DNA from: a virus
Virus record (IMG/VR): IMGVR_UViG_3300045136_000266
Location: 1-23,619 of that record
Length of the DNA stretch: 23,619 bases
Direction: 5' to 3' (one strand)
Part shown: positions 1 through 7,532 of the stretch, in pieces
Position numbering within the stretch: position 1 is the stretch's first letter
How the letters are laid out: every line of letters starts with the position of its first letter
Translations under genes and position numbers: made by a program
The notes under the pieces: model-generated
Seen by the model: the letters and a program-made list of their open reading frames with translations, nothing else
The model's database searches: none
Told to the model about the DNA's origin: nothing

Positions 1-140
1 ACGGAAGAGTAGAACCCGCCCGACTTCGTATTGGTCATTTCATCAAACTCAGACTCAGCGTCATAGCTACCGTCCATGACGGCTAGTGCCTCTTTGAAGG
101 TAGCAACGGCGTTCTTACCGGCAAGGTAAACCTGAGACAC
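1..140 (-). CDS. Probable tail tube / major tail protein, N-terminal part only
   Basis: This is the first 46 codons of a minus-strand gene cut off by the left edge of the window. It starts at a GTG (138-140) with a GGAG sequence about 10 nt upstream. The visible protein begins MSQVYLAGKNAVATFKEAL and continues through acidic, polar sequence. No domain can be proved from so short a piece. Gene order (connector, head closure, gp10-like, terminator, then this) is where siphophages normally place the tail tube protein, so the role is inferred from position. It is preceded by 67 bp of non-coding DNA holding a run of eight Gs (200-207). It could instead be another minor tail protein. Confidence 0.55.
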   Translation of the reverse strand, partial: MSQVYLAGKNAVATFKEALAVMDGSYDAESEFDEMTNTKSGGFYSS

Positions 141-207
141 GGGCGTATCACTCCGCTACGGTTCTCGGGCGAGGTCCTCGTCAAGAGGTCCGGCGCGCCG
201 GGGGGGG

Positions 208-678
208 TCACTCACCGGCAATCGCGATCTCGTAGTCAAGGTTCGTCGAACTCGTAATCCGGAGCAGGTCCGCGGTGCCGGCCGTAATCGCCCGACCGGC
301 CGACCAGCGCACAAGAAACTCATCGCCGGCCTGTAGGACGATCGACTTAACGAGCGTCGTCGCGCCGTTCGTGACCTCGGTATCTACCGTCAGTGTGCCG
401 CTCGTCCCGAGGTGCCGGACATATAAAAACTTAACCTGAGTAAACGCGCAGGTATCACCGACACCGTTCGTCAGCGAACCGGAAAGATCAAGCGTCTCGG
501 TCCCGTTAAGCGTTCGTACGTCGGCGTACCCCTTGTTCGCCCGGTTCGCGGCACCGGAGCCGATTGTAAACTGCTGCACGTAATTACGCCCGAAATCGTC
601 CTTAAGCTTACGGGAGTGCGAATCAACCGCCGAGGTCATTCGGAGATTTAGGCCGACGGAAAGGGTATCGAGGGGCAT
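208..678 (-). CDS. Small beta-rich virion structural protein, function unknown
   Basis: A 156-residue protein starting at ATG (676-678). The sequence is rich in Thr, Ser, Gly and Val, alternating as in beta sandwich proteins, with a segment FLYVRHLGTSGTLTV near residue 84 and an end reading NLDYEIAIAGE. There is no signal peptide or membrane segment. It lies between the tail terminator and the probable tail tube gene, so a structural role in the tail or neck is likely. I do not recognise the family. Its texture resembles the 143-aa protein encoded at 5555-5986, which is also a small Thr/Ala-rich virion-type protein, but no clear sequence match between them was seen. Confidence 0.75.
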   Translation of the reverse strand: MPLDTLSVGLNLRMTSAVDSHSRKLKDDFGRNYVQQFTIGSGAANRANKGYADVRTLNGTETLDLSGSLTNGVGDTCAFTQVKFLYVRHLGTSGTLTVDTEVTNGATTLVKSIVLQAGDEFLVRWSAGRAITAGTADLLRITSSTNLDYEIAIAGE

Positions 679-708
679 TAGGGGGGCGTCTCCCGGGCGA
701 GGGTGATG

Positions 709-1230
709 TTAGGAGTAAGAGCGTCCGCAGAGAAACGTCCAGTGCACGCGGCGGGCATAGACCGGCGCGCCGTCCCGGCCGCGGTCCGGGTCTTCTTCGG
801 TCGCGTTGCCAGGGCTAGGCCAACGCGTCATCTCGTAGCCGGTACCAACCGTCGGCGACCAGCTGAACCGCTCGTACGGCGGGTCCTTTCTTGGAAGTAA
901 CGCCTCGTCGATTAGGCCGCCGAGTTCGACCGCCTCCGCTTCGGAGCCGTAGACGGTTATTTGAACGGCAACCTCAAACGTATGACCGTCCTTAAGCGTC
1001 GTCTGATAGTCGCCCTCGCCGGCCGTTACCAGCACAGCGACGGGCAGCGGCGCCGACGGCGGAGCGTAATTGCGCCAGAGCCACTCGTCCGGCCCGCGGC
1101 CCGAGCGGAGAAAGCCAGCGCGAAGCTCGGCACGCTCGGTTAGATAGACCCAGAGAGCGTCTTGCAGCGACCTGGCCTCGCCCTCGGGCGGGGGTAGGTA
1201 GGGGAGGCCTGCAAAGGCACACGGAATCAT
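709..1230 (-). CDS. Tail terminator / tail completion-like protein
   Basis: A 173-residue protein. Residues about 20-110 follow the usual plan of siphophage tail terminators of the DUF3168/gpU type: an N-terminal helix (SLQDALWVYLTERAELRAGF), a PPSAPLPVAVLVTAG strand, a short turn, then HTFEVAVQITVYGSEAEAVELGGLIDEAL, which is the typical strand followed by a helix. This protein would cap the tail tube and join it to the head. The ATG (1228-1230) overlaps the TGA of the preceding gene as ATGA, indicating translational coupling. Its place next to the neck genes and just before the presumed tail tube fits. The last 50 residues are less typical. Assignment rests on pattern and order. Confidence 0.7.
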   Translation of the reverse strand: MIPCAFAGLPYLPPPEGEARSLQDALWVYLTERAELRAGFLRSGRGPDEWLWRNYAPPSAPLPVAVLVTAGEGDYQTTLKDGHTFEVAVQITVYGSEAEAVELGGLIDEALLPRKDPPYERFSWSPTVGTGYEMTRWPSPGNATEEDPDRGRDGAPVYARRVHWTFLCGRSYS

Positions 1231-1415
1231 TCCGCACCCTCTTCTGTAGACGGAGGCGTAAACGTCGTGCCGTCGTAGGTCCAGCCGGCGCTAACCGGAG
1301 AGTCCTCTTGAAGTACGATAGCAATCGTACAGGCCGGCGGCGACCAGGGCGTCTGACCATCCCAGCGGATGATATTCTCGACCTGGCCGCTGCGGAGAAT
1401 CGCGTAGCGAGTCAC
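1227..1415 (-). CDS. Small tail-fibre companion protein
   Basis: A 62-residue protein beginning MTRYAILRSGQVENIIRWDG. I chose the GTG at 1413-1415, which lies 5 bp after the fibre stop codon; the open frame upstream reads into fibre coding sequence. The pattern of a first strand TRYAIL, then NIIRWDG and a GWTYDGTTFTPP end resembles short proteins found beside phage tail fibres, often labelled fibre assembly or fibre C-terminal accessory proteins. The TGA overlaps the ATG of the tail terminator gene. It probably helps fold or cap the fibre, but that is inferred from position. Confidence 0.65.
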   Translation of the reverse strand: MTRYAILRSGQVENIIRWDGQTPWSPPACTIAIVLQEDSPVSAGWTYDGTTFTPPSTEEGAE

Positions 1416-1420
1416 CGGTA

Positions 1421-3604
1421 TTACCCGAAGGAGTAGACCCAGCACGCTCCGTCTGCCCCGTTACCGCCCGCTCCAGAGGATACGCCTGAGCCTCGAAGCG
1501 CGCCGCCCCCGCCGCCCCCGCCGCCAGGGAATCCACCGGTCGCCCCGGCCCCGGCCGTCCCAGATGTCGCTGACCCGCCTCCTCCGCCGCCCGCGCCGCA
1601 CATGCCGGGAATCGTTTCGTTAGCCGGCGAGGAGCCGTTGCCGCCTCCGGCGGCGCCGCCTCTGCCGCCATCCGCCGTACCGCCGACACTCGTCGCGCCG
1701 CTGCCCCCGTCGTAGGTCGTGCTGCTGTTCGTACCTGACCCGCCTCCTCCGCCGCCCGCGCCGCCAGCCGCCGCCGGGGTGTTGCCCGTATTGTTGGCGG
1801 TCCCGTTGCCGCCGCTACCGCCGTCGGCCTTATTACCGACACCCGGGTTGTTGGCGGAGGCCGTTACCGTCCCGCCGCCGTTACCGCGACCGCCCCCCTT
1901 GCCGCTTAGATACGTCCCGAAGTTCGTATCACCACCCGGCGTCCCGTTATTCCCGTTCTGCCCGACGGTACTCTGCGCTGCAGCCCCGTTACCGCCCGCG
2001 CCGATCGTCACGGCAACCGAGGACGGTAGGTCCGCGTCAGCAAAGATACACTCCGAGATACCGCCGCCAGACCCGCCTGAGCCGCCCGCACACGTTCCGG
2101 ATGTATCATAGCGTCCGGAGCCGCCGCCGCCGCCCCCGCCGATACAGATAACGCGGTGAAAGCGATAGCCGGACGGCTTATTCCACGTCCCGCTTGTCGT
2201 AAAGGTCGCCAGGTGTGGCGTCTTCGTTGTTAACGTATAAGCCGCCCCGGCGCCGCCGTCAGCCCCCTCAAGCCCGGTCCCCGGCGTAAGGACGCGCTCC
2301 GCGGAGAGCGTCCCGTGAGTCGCGAGCGTCAAATACTGCGCGTCCGTCGGCGCGCCGCCTCCGCCGGACGCGGAGAGCGTCCCGCCGCTAAAGGTTAGAC
2401 CTGAGCCGATCGTTACAGCCGACCACGTATCCGCAGCGGAGCGATAGTAAATCGTATTCGTGCCGGTTAACGCGGCGAGCGCGGTTAGATCAGCGTCGTA
2501 CGCCTGTACATCGGCGCCAATAACGAGGCCGAGCGTCGCCCGCTGAGCCGCGGCGTCCGCGTCGTCGAGGATCGCCCGCCCGGCGGCCGTACAGGCGATC
2601 TCTTCGATAACGCCAGCGCCGGACGAGGCGCGACCAAGAAGCCGGTCGGTCGCCGATACGTTCTGAATCTTCGCGTAGGTTACGGCCCCGGAGTCGATCG
2701 TCCAGGTCGCCCCCGAGCTGCTGACGGTAATATCGCCTTTATCGCCGTCGGTAAGCCCGGTCCCTGTCGCCTCGATCGTTAGCGTCCCTGCTCCGTCGTT
2801 ATACGTTAGCGCAATGCCGGACCCGGCGACGAGGAGAGACGCGACCTGATCCTCGACCGCCTCGTTAAAGTTGCTAATCGCCGCCGCCGTATGCGTATGA
2901 CTTACGGCCGCGTAGGTCGCCGAGAGATCCGGGATATCTGACGCAACGAGGGCGCGGAATGACGGCGCCCCGGACGCCGCGTCCGGGGAGGCGAAAACCT
3001 GATTGCCGGAGCTAACTGACGCGGCTCCGGTTCCCCCGCGAGCGACCGGCAGGACGCCTGAGGTTACGTCAGCGGCCGCGTGCGTATGAGCGGTCGTCGC
3101 GTAGGTCGCCGAGAGGTCCGGTAGGTCCGCCGCCTGAATCGCCGCATCAACCCAAGCCGTCCCGTTATAGCGGAGTACTTCACCGGCCGTCGGCGTCCCG
3201 AGCGTTACGTCAGAGAGCTCGTTAAGCGTCGTCGCGCCGCTGCCGGTTTCGATAGCGGCGACCGCGTCTTGGATCTCAATTAGATGCTCAGCTAATAGCA
3301 TCCCGTAGATTCGGGAGCCGGCCGGCAGGTCAATATCCGGCCCGAGGACTGAGCCGATCGTTAGTACGTCCCCGACCCGGCCGGTTATCTCTAGGCCGAC
3401 GTAACCGGAGGTGTCCGTTACGCGGCCGTACGCATCGACGGCGGTGGGCGTATAGGCGGCGACGTAGAGCGGCTCAGTAGTAGACGGCGTCCCAAAGGCG
3501 GCTCCCTCACCAGCACGAAGCGTTAAGGCCATCTCGCCGGCTAATCGGGCTGCCGCCGTCCGCGCGGCAAGGTGATTCCGTGGGCGATGAAAGATAGTCG
3601 CCAT
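1421..3604 (-). CDS. Tail fibre / adhesin with glycine-rich C-terminal domain
   Basis: A 727-residue protein with the modular layout of a receptor-binding fibre. An N-terminal part (about 1-110, with YVAAYTPTAVDAYG) probably attaches it to the virion. A middle region carries fibre repeats: LNELSDVTLGTPTAGEVLRYNG, then two copies of a DLPDLSATYA...HTH unit. The segment TLNELSDVTL plus AWVDAAI is typical of phage shaft repeats. From about residue 489 to the end is a glycine-rich domain with many GGxGG runs and a SVAVTIGAGG strand, as in glycine-rich adhesin tips. It ends ACWVYSFG. Its place between the neck genes and the tail terminator is unusual; fibres normally follow the tape measure. The opposite strand holds a long proline-rich open frame that is only a shadow of the glycine codons. 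Confidence 0.88.
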   Translation of the reverse strand: MATIFHRPRNHLAARTAAARLAGEMALTLRAGEGAAFGTPSTTEPLYVAAYTPTAVDAYGRVTDTSGYVGLEITGRVGDVLTIGSVLGPDIDLPAGSRIYGMLLAEHLIEIQDAVAAIETGSGATTLNELSDVTLGTPTAGEVLRYNGTAWVDAAIQAADLPDLSATYATTAHTHAAADVTSGVLPVARGGTGAASVSSGNQVFASPDAASGAPSFRALVASDIPDLSATYAAVSHTHTAAAISNFNEAVEDQVASLLVAGSGIALTYNDGAGTLTIEATGTGLTDGDKGDITVSSSGATWTIDSGAVTYAKIQNVSATDRLLGRASSGAGVIEEIACTAAGRAILDDADAAAQRATLGLVIGADVQAYDADLTALAALTGTNTIYYRSAADTWSAVTIGSGLTFSGGTLSASGGGGAPTDAQYLTLATHGTLSAERVLTPGTGLEGADGGAGAAYTLTTKTPHLATFTTSGTWNKPSGYRFHRVICIGGGGGGGSGRYDTSGTCAGGSGGSGGGISECIFADADLPSSVAVTIGAGGNGAAAQSTVGQNGNNGTPGGDTNFGTYLSGKGGGRGNGGGTVTASANNPGVGNKADGGSGGNGTANNTGNTPAAAGGAGGGGGGSGTNSSTTYDGGSGATSVGGTADGGRGGAAGGGNGSSPANETIPGMCGAGGGGGGSATSGTAGAGATGGFPGGGGGGGGALRGSGVSSGAGGNGADGACWVYSFG

Positions 3605-3611
3605 AGAGCGG

Positions 3612-3887
3612 TTATCCGGTGTTAACGCCGAGGATCTCGCGAATCTTGCCTTTTGACTCGAGCAGCGCCCGGCGGAGCCAAGGCCGGGCCGCCATTCGCC
3701 GCGTACCTAGCTCTAGCCAGCGGGCCTTCGCAAGCGGGGATCCGACCCGGGCGATCATCTTGTTAGCGTCATACTCCCAAGACACGGAGCGGCGGAGATG
3801 ACCGGTCTGCTTATACGGCGGCTCGCCAGGCTTCGACCGGAGCGCCCCGTAGATCCGCGTCTTCGAGGCAATCTTTAGAGTAGCCAT
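3612..3887 (-). CDS. HK97 gp10-like neck protein, C-terminal half (split gene, part 2)
   Basis: A 91-residue protein. The run SKPGEPPYKQTGHLRRSV, then ARVGSPLAKARWLELGTRRMAARPWL, is the signature C-terminal half of the HK97 gp10 family (head-tail joining / tail completion), including the ARPWLRRAL end. Family members are usually about 130-150 residues and have an N-terminal helix before the PGEPP motif. Here that helix is missing and is instead found in the preceding gene (3895-4209). It starts at ATG 3885-3887, with AGGGG a few bases upstream, 7 bp after the previous stop codon. The two products probably act together at the neck. Confidence 0.82.
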   Translation of the reverse strand: MATLKIASKTRIYGALRSKPGEPPYKQTGHLRRSVSWEYDANKMIARVGSPLAKARWLELGTRRMAARPWLRRALLESKGKIREILGVNTG

Positions 3888-3894
3888 ATAACCC

Positions 3895-4209
3895 CTACGC
3901 CTTTTTCTTCCAGCCCCAGCTTGGCTTATAGGCGCGGAAGGTACCTTTCGCGGTCACCTTAAGGTACTGTTCCTCCCCCTTAAGAAGCCGGTAGGCGTAG
4001 TTCCGCCGGTTAAACTGCTTGCGGAACTGGGCGTCAGTCCTCGCCCGCCGAGAGACCTCGCCGGCTGTTAGCGTACCGGCCGTCGAGAGTAGCTCGCGGG
4101 CGCGGCCGAGGACAATAAGTGCCGCCGCCTGAATCCGCTTAGCTAGCTCCGCCTTGATCGCGGCTTTGACCGCATCGCCGTTCCACTCAGACTGTACGAT
4201 AGGCGCCAC
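3895..4209 (-). CDS. gp10-like N-terminal helix protein (split gene, part 1)
   Basis: A 104-residue protein starting at GTG 4207-4209, 2 bp after the previous TAA; its SD is the GGAG inside the last codons of that gene. Longer in-frame extensions lie within the upstream coding sequence and are rejected. The start, MAPIVQSEWNGDAVKAAIK followed by a helix ending IVLGRARELLS, matches the N-terminal helix of gp10-family neck proteins as I know them. After that it diverges into a basic tail (FRKQFNRRNYAYRLLKG and AYKPSWGWKKKA). The PGEPP half follows in the next gene. Function as a separate subunit is inferred. Confidence 0.7.
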   Translation of the reverse strand: MAPIVQSEWNGDAVKAAIKAELAKRIQAAALIVLGRARELLSTAGTLTAGEVSRRARTDAQFRKQFNRRNYAYRLLKGEEQYLKVTAKGTFRAYKPSWGWKKKA

Positions 4210-4211
4210 GC

Positions 4212-4553
4212 TTAGGTTAACTCCAGGCAGTCGACCGTATAGACCGTCCCAGAGTCGGCGATATCCGACGAGCCGTCTACCCGCGGAGCGGCAAGAACGA
4301 GCAGCGTCTTGCGGAACCGCGGCCACTCGATCGTATCGCCCGTTGTTAGCCCGTCGGGGAACCGGCTCGAGAAGACGGTATAGCCGGTCCGCGCCCCCTC
4401 GATTCCGTGAGCGTAGAGACGCGAGGCGCTCATCGGCTGAACCGACGCCCGCGTCGCGTACGGCGTCCGCGTTTCGACCTTAACGCCACGTACATTGGCG
4501 TAGGTTTTTGTGTAGGCGATGATCCGGTCACCGCAGAGATCTTCGAACGCCAT
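4212..4553 (-). CDS. Head closure / head-tail joining protein
   Basis: A 113-residue protein starting at ATG 4551-4553, just after the connector stop codon. It has no signal peptide or membrane segment. Sequence such as PYATRASVQPMSASRLYAHG and DGLTTGDTIEWPRFRKTLLVLAAP has the shape of the small beta-barrel stopper proteins (HK97 gp7 / SPP1 gp16 type), in which an IEW-type strand and a closing DCLEL strand are common. Its place between connector and gp10-like gene is the standard place of the head-closure protein. The identification relies mainly on order and size. Confidence 0.7.
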   Translation of the reverse strand: MAFEDLCGDRIIAYTKTYANVRGVKVETRTPYATRASVQPMSASRLYAHGIEGARTGYTVFSSRFPDGLTTGDTIEWPRFRKTLLVLAAPRVDGSSDIADSGTVYTVDCLELT

Positions 4554-4556
4554 CGG

Positions 4557-5450
4557 CTAGATGACCTCGATACGCTGATAGTCAGAAAGCAGGTCGCGGA
4601 GGGTCGCCTGCGCCGCGCCGTCGATATCTGAGAGCGTATAGGATCGCACGCCGAGGGCCTCAGACTTAAAGATCCCGGTCGCCCGGATCTTTTCACTGAG
4701 TACCTTAACCGCCAGCCGGGCGGCATCCTTAATGATCGCCGGCACGTCCGCTGTCGCGTAACCGGCGCGGTACTCGAGCCAGACTGAGGCGGCACGGGAA
4801 GAGCGGGCGATACCGACCCGCCGCGTCGGCCAGGCCGGGGCATCGGCGAAGGACTCGTAAAGCTCGACTTCGGGCCAGCCGCGGTCCTCGACGAGGTCCC
4901 ACTCGCGAAGATCACGGGCGTAGAGGCCGACGGAAACCCCTCCGCCGAGCGCCCCGAAGGTGCCCGCCGGCGGGGCGAGTACGGCGCTTGGCCAAAGGTC
5001 AAGGGCACTCTCGACCGTCGCCGACCAGCCCTCGCCGAGGGCCGTAATCGCTGCCGCTACGTCGGTAAGCGTCGGTAACCCTGTTAGGTCGATCGTCGCC
5101 GTCGTCGATATACCGGCGGTCACCGAGGTAAACGTCCACGCGTTCGCGGCAAACGTAACGAACGCCCGTTGATGATTCGGGGACGTATTAACGATCGCAA
5201 GGGCCGCCGTCCAGTCGGCCGCGACGCGGTCAACGCTAACGACCGGGCGACCGCGGAGCCGGGCGCGGCGCGATCGTCCGGGTTGTTCCGCGTGCCGGTA
5301 CGTCGTCAGGCCCATCGGATAGCCGACGACCTGCTCGATAAGCCCGTCGGCGGCAGCGAGCACGGAGACCTTACGCGCCTCCGGCAGCTCGCCGTAAGAG
5401 GGCCACGCCTCCTCCGCCTCCGCTGGCGTAAGCAAGGGTTCGGACGCCAC
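4557..5450 (-). CDS. Head-tail connector / adaptor protein with an inserted domain
   Basis: A 297-residue protein starting at GTG 5448-5450, with GGAGG 7 nt upstream. The N-terminal helix bundle (LTPAEAEEAWPSYGELP and KVSVLAAADGLIEQVVGYP) and the strand RLRGRPVVSVDRV are typical of gp6/gp15-type adaptors that extend the portal channel. The C-terminal part (VWLEYRAGYATADVPAIIKDAARLAVKVLSEK) is the other usual half. Between them, about residues 85-175, is an extra Ala/Thr-rich stretch (FVTFAANAWTFTSVTAG, TIDLTGLPTLTDVAAAITALG). It makes the protein longer than common adaptors of about 100-200 residues and may form an outward-facing domain. Confidence 0.78.
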   Translation of the reverse strand: MASEPLLTPAEAEEAWPSYGELPEARKVSVLAAADGLIEQVVGYPMGLTTYRHAEQPGRSRRARLRGRPVVSVDRVAADWTAALAIVNTSPNHQRAFVTFAANAWTFTSVTAGISTTATIDLTGLPTLTDVAAAITALGEGWSATVESALDLWPSAVLAPPAGTFGALGGGVSVGLYARDLREWDLVEDRGWPEVELYESFADAPAWPTRRVGIARSSRAASVWLEYRAGYATADVPAIIKDAARLAVKVLSEKIRATGIFKSEALGVRSYTLSDIDGAAQATLRDLLSDYQRIEVI

Positions 5451-5480
5451 GCCTATGCCTCCGGTTAGGCAGAAAGGAAG

Positions 5481-5542
5481 GGCCGGGGCGGGCTGCGAAC
5501 CCGCCGGCGGCCGGGTTTAGGCCGCCCCGCCGCGCCCCGGCC
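5481..5542 (-). other. Structured intergenic RNA / possible attenuator or weak terminator
   Basis: The 104 bp between two capsid-region genes holds several perfect inverted repeats. An outer stem pairs GGCCGGGGCG (5481-5490) with CGCCCCGGCC (5533-5542). An inner stem pairs GGCGGCC (5506-5512) with GGCCGCC (5520-5526). Two further stems compete with these: GGCGGG/CCCGCC (5487-5492 with 5500-5505), and AACCCG/CGGGTT (5498-5503 with 5512-5517). Downstream on the minus strand the sequence is only moderately T-rich (CTTCCTTTC). It may partly terminate or meter transcription between the abundant capsid proteins and the connector. Confidence 0.4.
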
Positions 5543-5554
5543 GAGGGCGGCAGA

Positions 5555-5986
5555 TTAGACCGCGGAGTGCTTAATAACCTGCTGACTAACCGTCGAATCC
5601 GGCGCAACCGGCCGGTGCGACGCACACGATAGCTCGATTAGGATCCCGTCGAGTACCGCGTTAGCCGTACCGCGGTTAAGCACGGCGCGGACGTATCGTT
5701 TCGTCGGCCGGTGCAAGTCGGCAATCAGGATTTTGTTCGAGTCGGCGTCGGCGGCGTTGCCGGTTGCGACGCCGGACGCGTCCGTCCAGCCGGTCGATCC
5801 GTCGTCGGAATACTGAAGCGTAAGGCTCGTCGCCTGCGTGGCGGTTAGCGTGCCAAGAAGAGCGATCGCCCGGACGCTTTCGTACCCGAGCGTATCGACA
5901 GCCGCGCTATTCACGGGCGTCGTTCCGGCCGCGGTCGCGTTCGCGACGCGGACTGTCTTTACGGAGTAAGTCAAATTTCGGTTCAC
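5555..5986 (-). CDS. Small virion protein, decoration-like
   Basis: A 143-residue protein starting at ATG 5984-5986, directly downstream of the major capsid gene. It reads MNRNLTYSVKTVRVANATAA, then a core with LQYSDDGSTGWTDASG, and a later segment RPTKRYVRAVLNRGTANAV. I know this general pattern (YSDDGSTGW, RPTKRYVR) from many phage genomes as a conserved small structural protein, usually near the capsid gene and often without an assigned role. Position and beta-rich composition suggest capsid decoration or a capsid accessory protein. There is no signal peptide or membrane segment. Confidence 0.75.
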   Translation of the reverse strand: MNRNLTYSVKTVRVANATAAGTTPVNSAAVDTLGYESVRAIALLGTLTATQATSLTLQYSDDGSTGWTDASGVATGNAADADSNKILIADLHRPTKRYVRAVLNRGTANAVLDGILIELSCASHRPVAPDSTVSQQVIKHSAV

Positions 5987-6021
5987 GGGTAAAGTCCCTC
6001 GGAATGCAGGCCGGATAGGAA

Positions 6022-6053
6022 AGAGGCGGGGGGGGGGTACCCCCCTCGCCTCT
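6022..6053 (-). terminator. Probable partial terminator after the major capsid gene
   Basis: On the minus strand the sequence AGAGGCG, one unpaired base, GGGGGG, a short loop, a run of Cs and CGCCTCT forms a very stable hairpin 34 bp after the capsid stop codon. It is followed by TTTCCTAT, which is only weakly T-rich. A ten-base G run on the plus strand (6028-6037) makes the exact loop flexible. It is likely to lower read-through from the capsid gene or to protect the 3' end of its mRNA. Confidence 0.5.
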
Positions 6054-6086
6054 AGGATCGCATTGCGTTATTGCGGCCCGATCCGA

Positions 6087-7469
6087 TTAGGTCGAGCACT
6101 TCTGAATTTTAAGCCGCCACGGCTCAAGCACCATCCCGCCGAAACGGACGCGGCCAACGATCGCCACTTGATTCATCTCGGCGTATAGCTCGCGGAGGAC
6201 CTGGATCGAAAAGCCGACCCGCTGGACGAGCTGATAGCCGCGAAAATCACCGAAGATCACCGGATACGCGTTCGGCCCTTGGTCGGGCATAAAGCCCGAG
6301 AAAATGACCGGGTAGCCGTCGATCGTCCGGCGGGCCGGGCCCGAGAGGCCGTTCTCCTGATCGCCGAGGCCGATAAGATAGCGGCTCGCGGAGTCTTTGA
6401 ACTTCCGGACCGTCTTCCAGGCGTTCGTCTTGTTCATTACGTAACGCCCGTTTTCGTCATACTGCTCGGGCATCCCGAGATTGAGGTCAAGTAGGCCGTC
6501 GGCCGTCAGCGCGGAGGCGTTGCCAGAGACGACTACGTCCGGCTGGTTCGGCGTTCCGGGCGCCATTAGGATTCCCTGCGGCTCCTGTCGGCCGGTCCCG
6601 TTAAGGATTTTGTCATCCCACAGGAGATCAATCGTCTCCCGGAACTTGTCAGTCGCCCACTGAAGGACGTTAAGGGCGGCGTCTTCGAGCTGATTGTTCG
6701 TGAGCACGCCGGTTAGCATAAACGTATGGACCGGGATCGTAATTGACCCGAAAAGGTCAGAATCCGTAACGCGGGCCGCGGTAACAGAGGCGGGGTTCTC
6801 GCCCGTCTTTGTGACCCGGAAACCGGTCGTGTAGATATTTGACGCCGAGTAGTTGACCTTCATCAGCTCGACAAACTCGCGGGCGGTCTGGTAGTTGCTA
6901 ACCAGGCCGGCGACACGCGTTGGGGTCGGCTTCCGGCTAACGAGCTGCGCGAGCTGATCAGCCGGTGCGAGATAGCCGCCCTGAGGGTCGATACCGCTTT
7001 CGAGCGTCTTAAGCTCGGCGGCGCGGAGGCCGCCGCGGCCCTCGCGGAGGTAGCGGCTAAAGGCCCGCTTATACTCCGGCGCGTTAACCGCACGCCAGGT
7101 CTCCTCGCCGAAGACTCCGGCGCCGTCTTGAAAGAGCGTATCACGATCCGCCGTCCGTTCGACGTACGTCGCGCCGGCCGGCTGTATAAACGGGTCGGCG
7201 CCATCAGGAAGCGGTAGACCGCGACTCGGTGCGGAGAGGAAACGGTCGAGCTCGCCGGTTGTTGCGCGGATCTCCTCGCGCTGGGCGACCGCCTCGGCGT
7301 GAGCCTTAATCTCCGCCTGGAGCGCCACGCACTCCTCGCGGAGGGCTTTGGCCGCCATTAGGTCCTCCTGCGTCATCTCGTTACCGCGGGCGACGAGTTC
7401 CTTCGCTTTCGCGGTTTTGTGTTGCAGCTCGCGAACCTTTGCGGCGTGCTGCTCGGGGGTCAGAAACAT
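6087..7469 (-). CDS. HK97-fold major capsid protein
   Basis: A 460-residue protein starting at ATG 7467-7469. Residues 1 to about 75 are a charged coiled coil (VRELQHKTAKAKELVARG, ALREECVALQAEIKAHAEAV) like the HK97 delta domain that is cut off during maturation. The mature shell domain follows, with the usual landmarks: PQGGYLAPADQLAQLV, REFVELMKV, then SITIPVHTFMLTGVLTNNQLED, WDDKILNGTG near the middle, and GYPVIFSGFMP with VIFGDFRGYQLVQRVGFSIQV near the end. The protease gene directly upstream would process it. Length is normal for a capsid protein with a delta domain. Confidence 0.95.
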   Translation of the reverse strand: MFLTPEQHAAKVRELQHKTAKAKELVARGNEMTQEDLMAAKALREECVALQAEIKAHAEAVAQREEIRATTGELDRFLSAPSRGLPLPDGADPFIQPAGATYVERTADRDTLFQDGAGVFGEETWRAVNAPEYKRAFSRYLREGRGGLRAAELKTLESGIDPQGGYLAPADQLAQLVSRKPTPTRVAGLVSNYQTAREFVELMKVNYSASNIYTTGFRVTKTGENPASVTAARVTDSDLFGSITIPVHTFMLTGVLTNNQLEDAALNVLQWATDKFRETIDLLWDDKILNGTGRQEPQGILMAPGTPNQPDVVVSGNASALTADGLLDLNLGMPEQYDENGRYVMNKTNAWKTVRKFKDSASRYLIGLGDQENGLSGPARRTIDGYPVIFSGFMPDQGPNAYPVIFGDFRGYQLVQRVGFSIQVLRELYAEMNQVAIVGRVRFGGMVLEPWRLKIQKCST

Positions 7470-7532
7470 CGTCGGTCTTCGCCTCTGCTAGTGCGAGGGC
7501 CCCTCCTAGGGGATACGTCTCCGGCGACGCCC

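Noticed and set aside
200-207. Run of eight Gs (and similar runs at 6028-6037 and 23569-23577) as phase-variable tracts
   Set aside because: All lie outside coding sequence; the second is part of a hairpin. No gene frame or start depends on their length as far as can be seen.
1719-2111. Plus-strand proline-rich open frame of 130 codons
   Set aside because: It is the reverse complement of the glycine-rich fibre tip (Gly codons read as Pro); no SD or promoter.
3895-3925. A-rich end of the first gp10-like gene (AAG AAA AAG) as a frameshift site into the second
   Set aside because: The second gene is in the +1 frame, so a -1 slip would not reach it, and it has its own ATG and SD.
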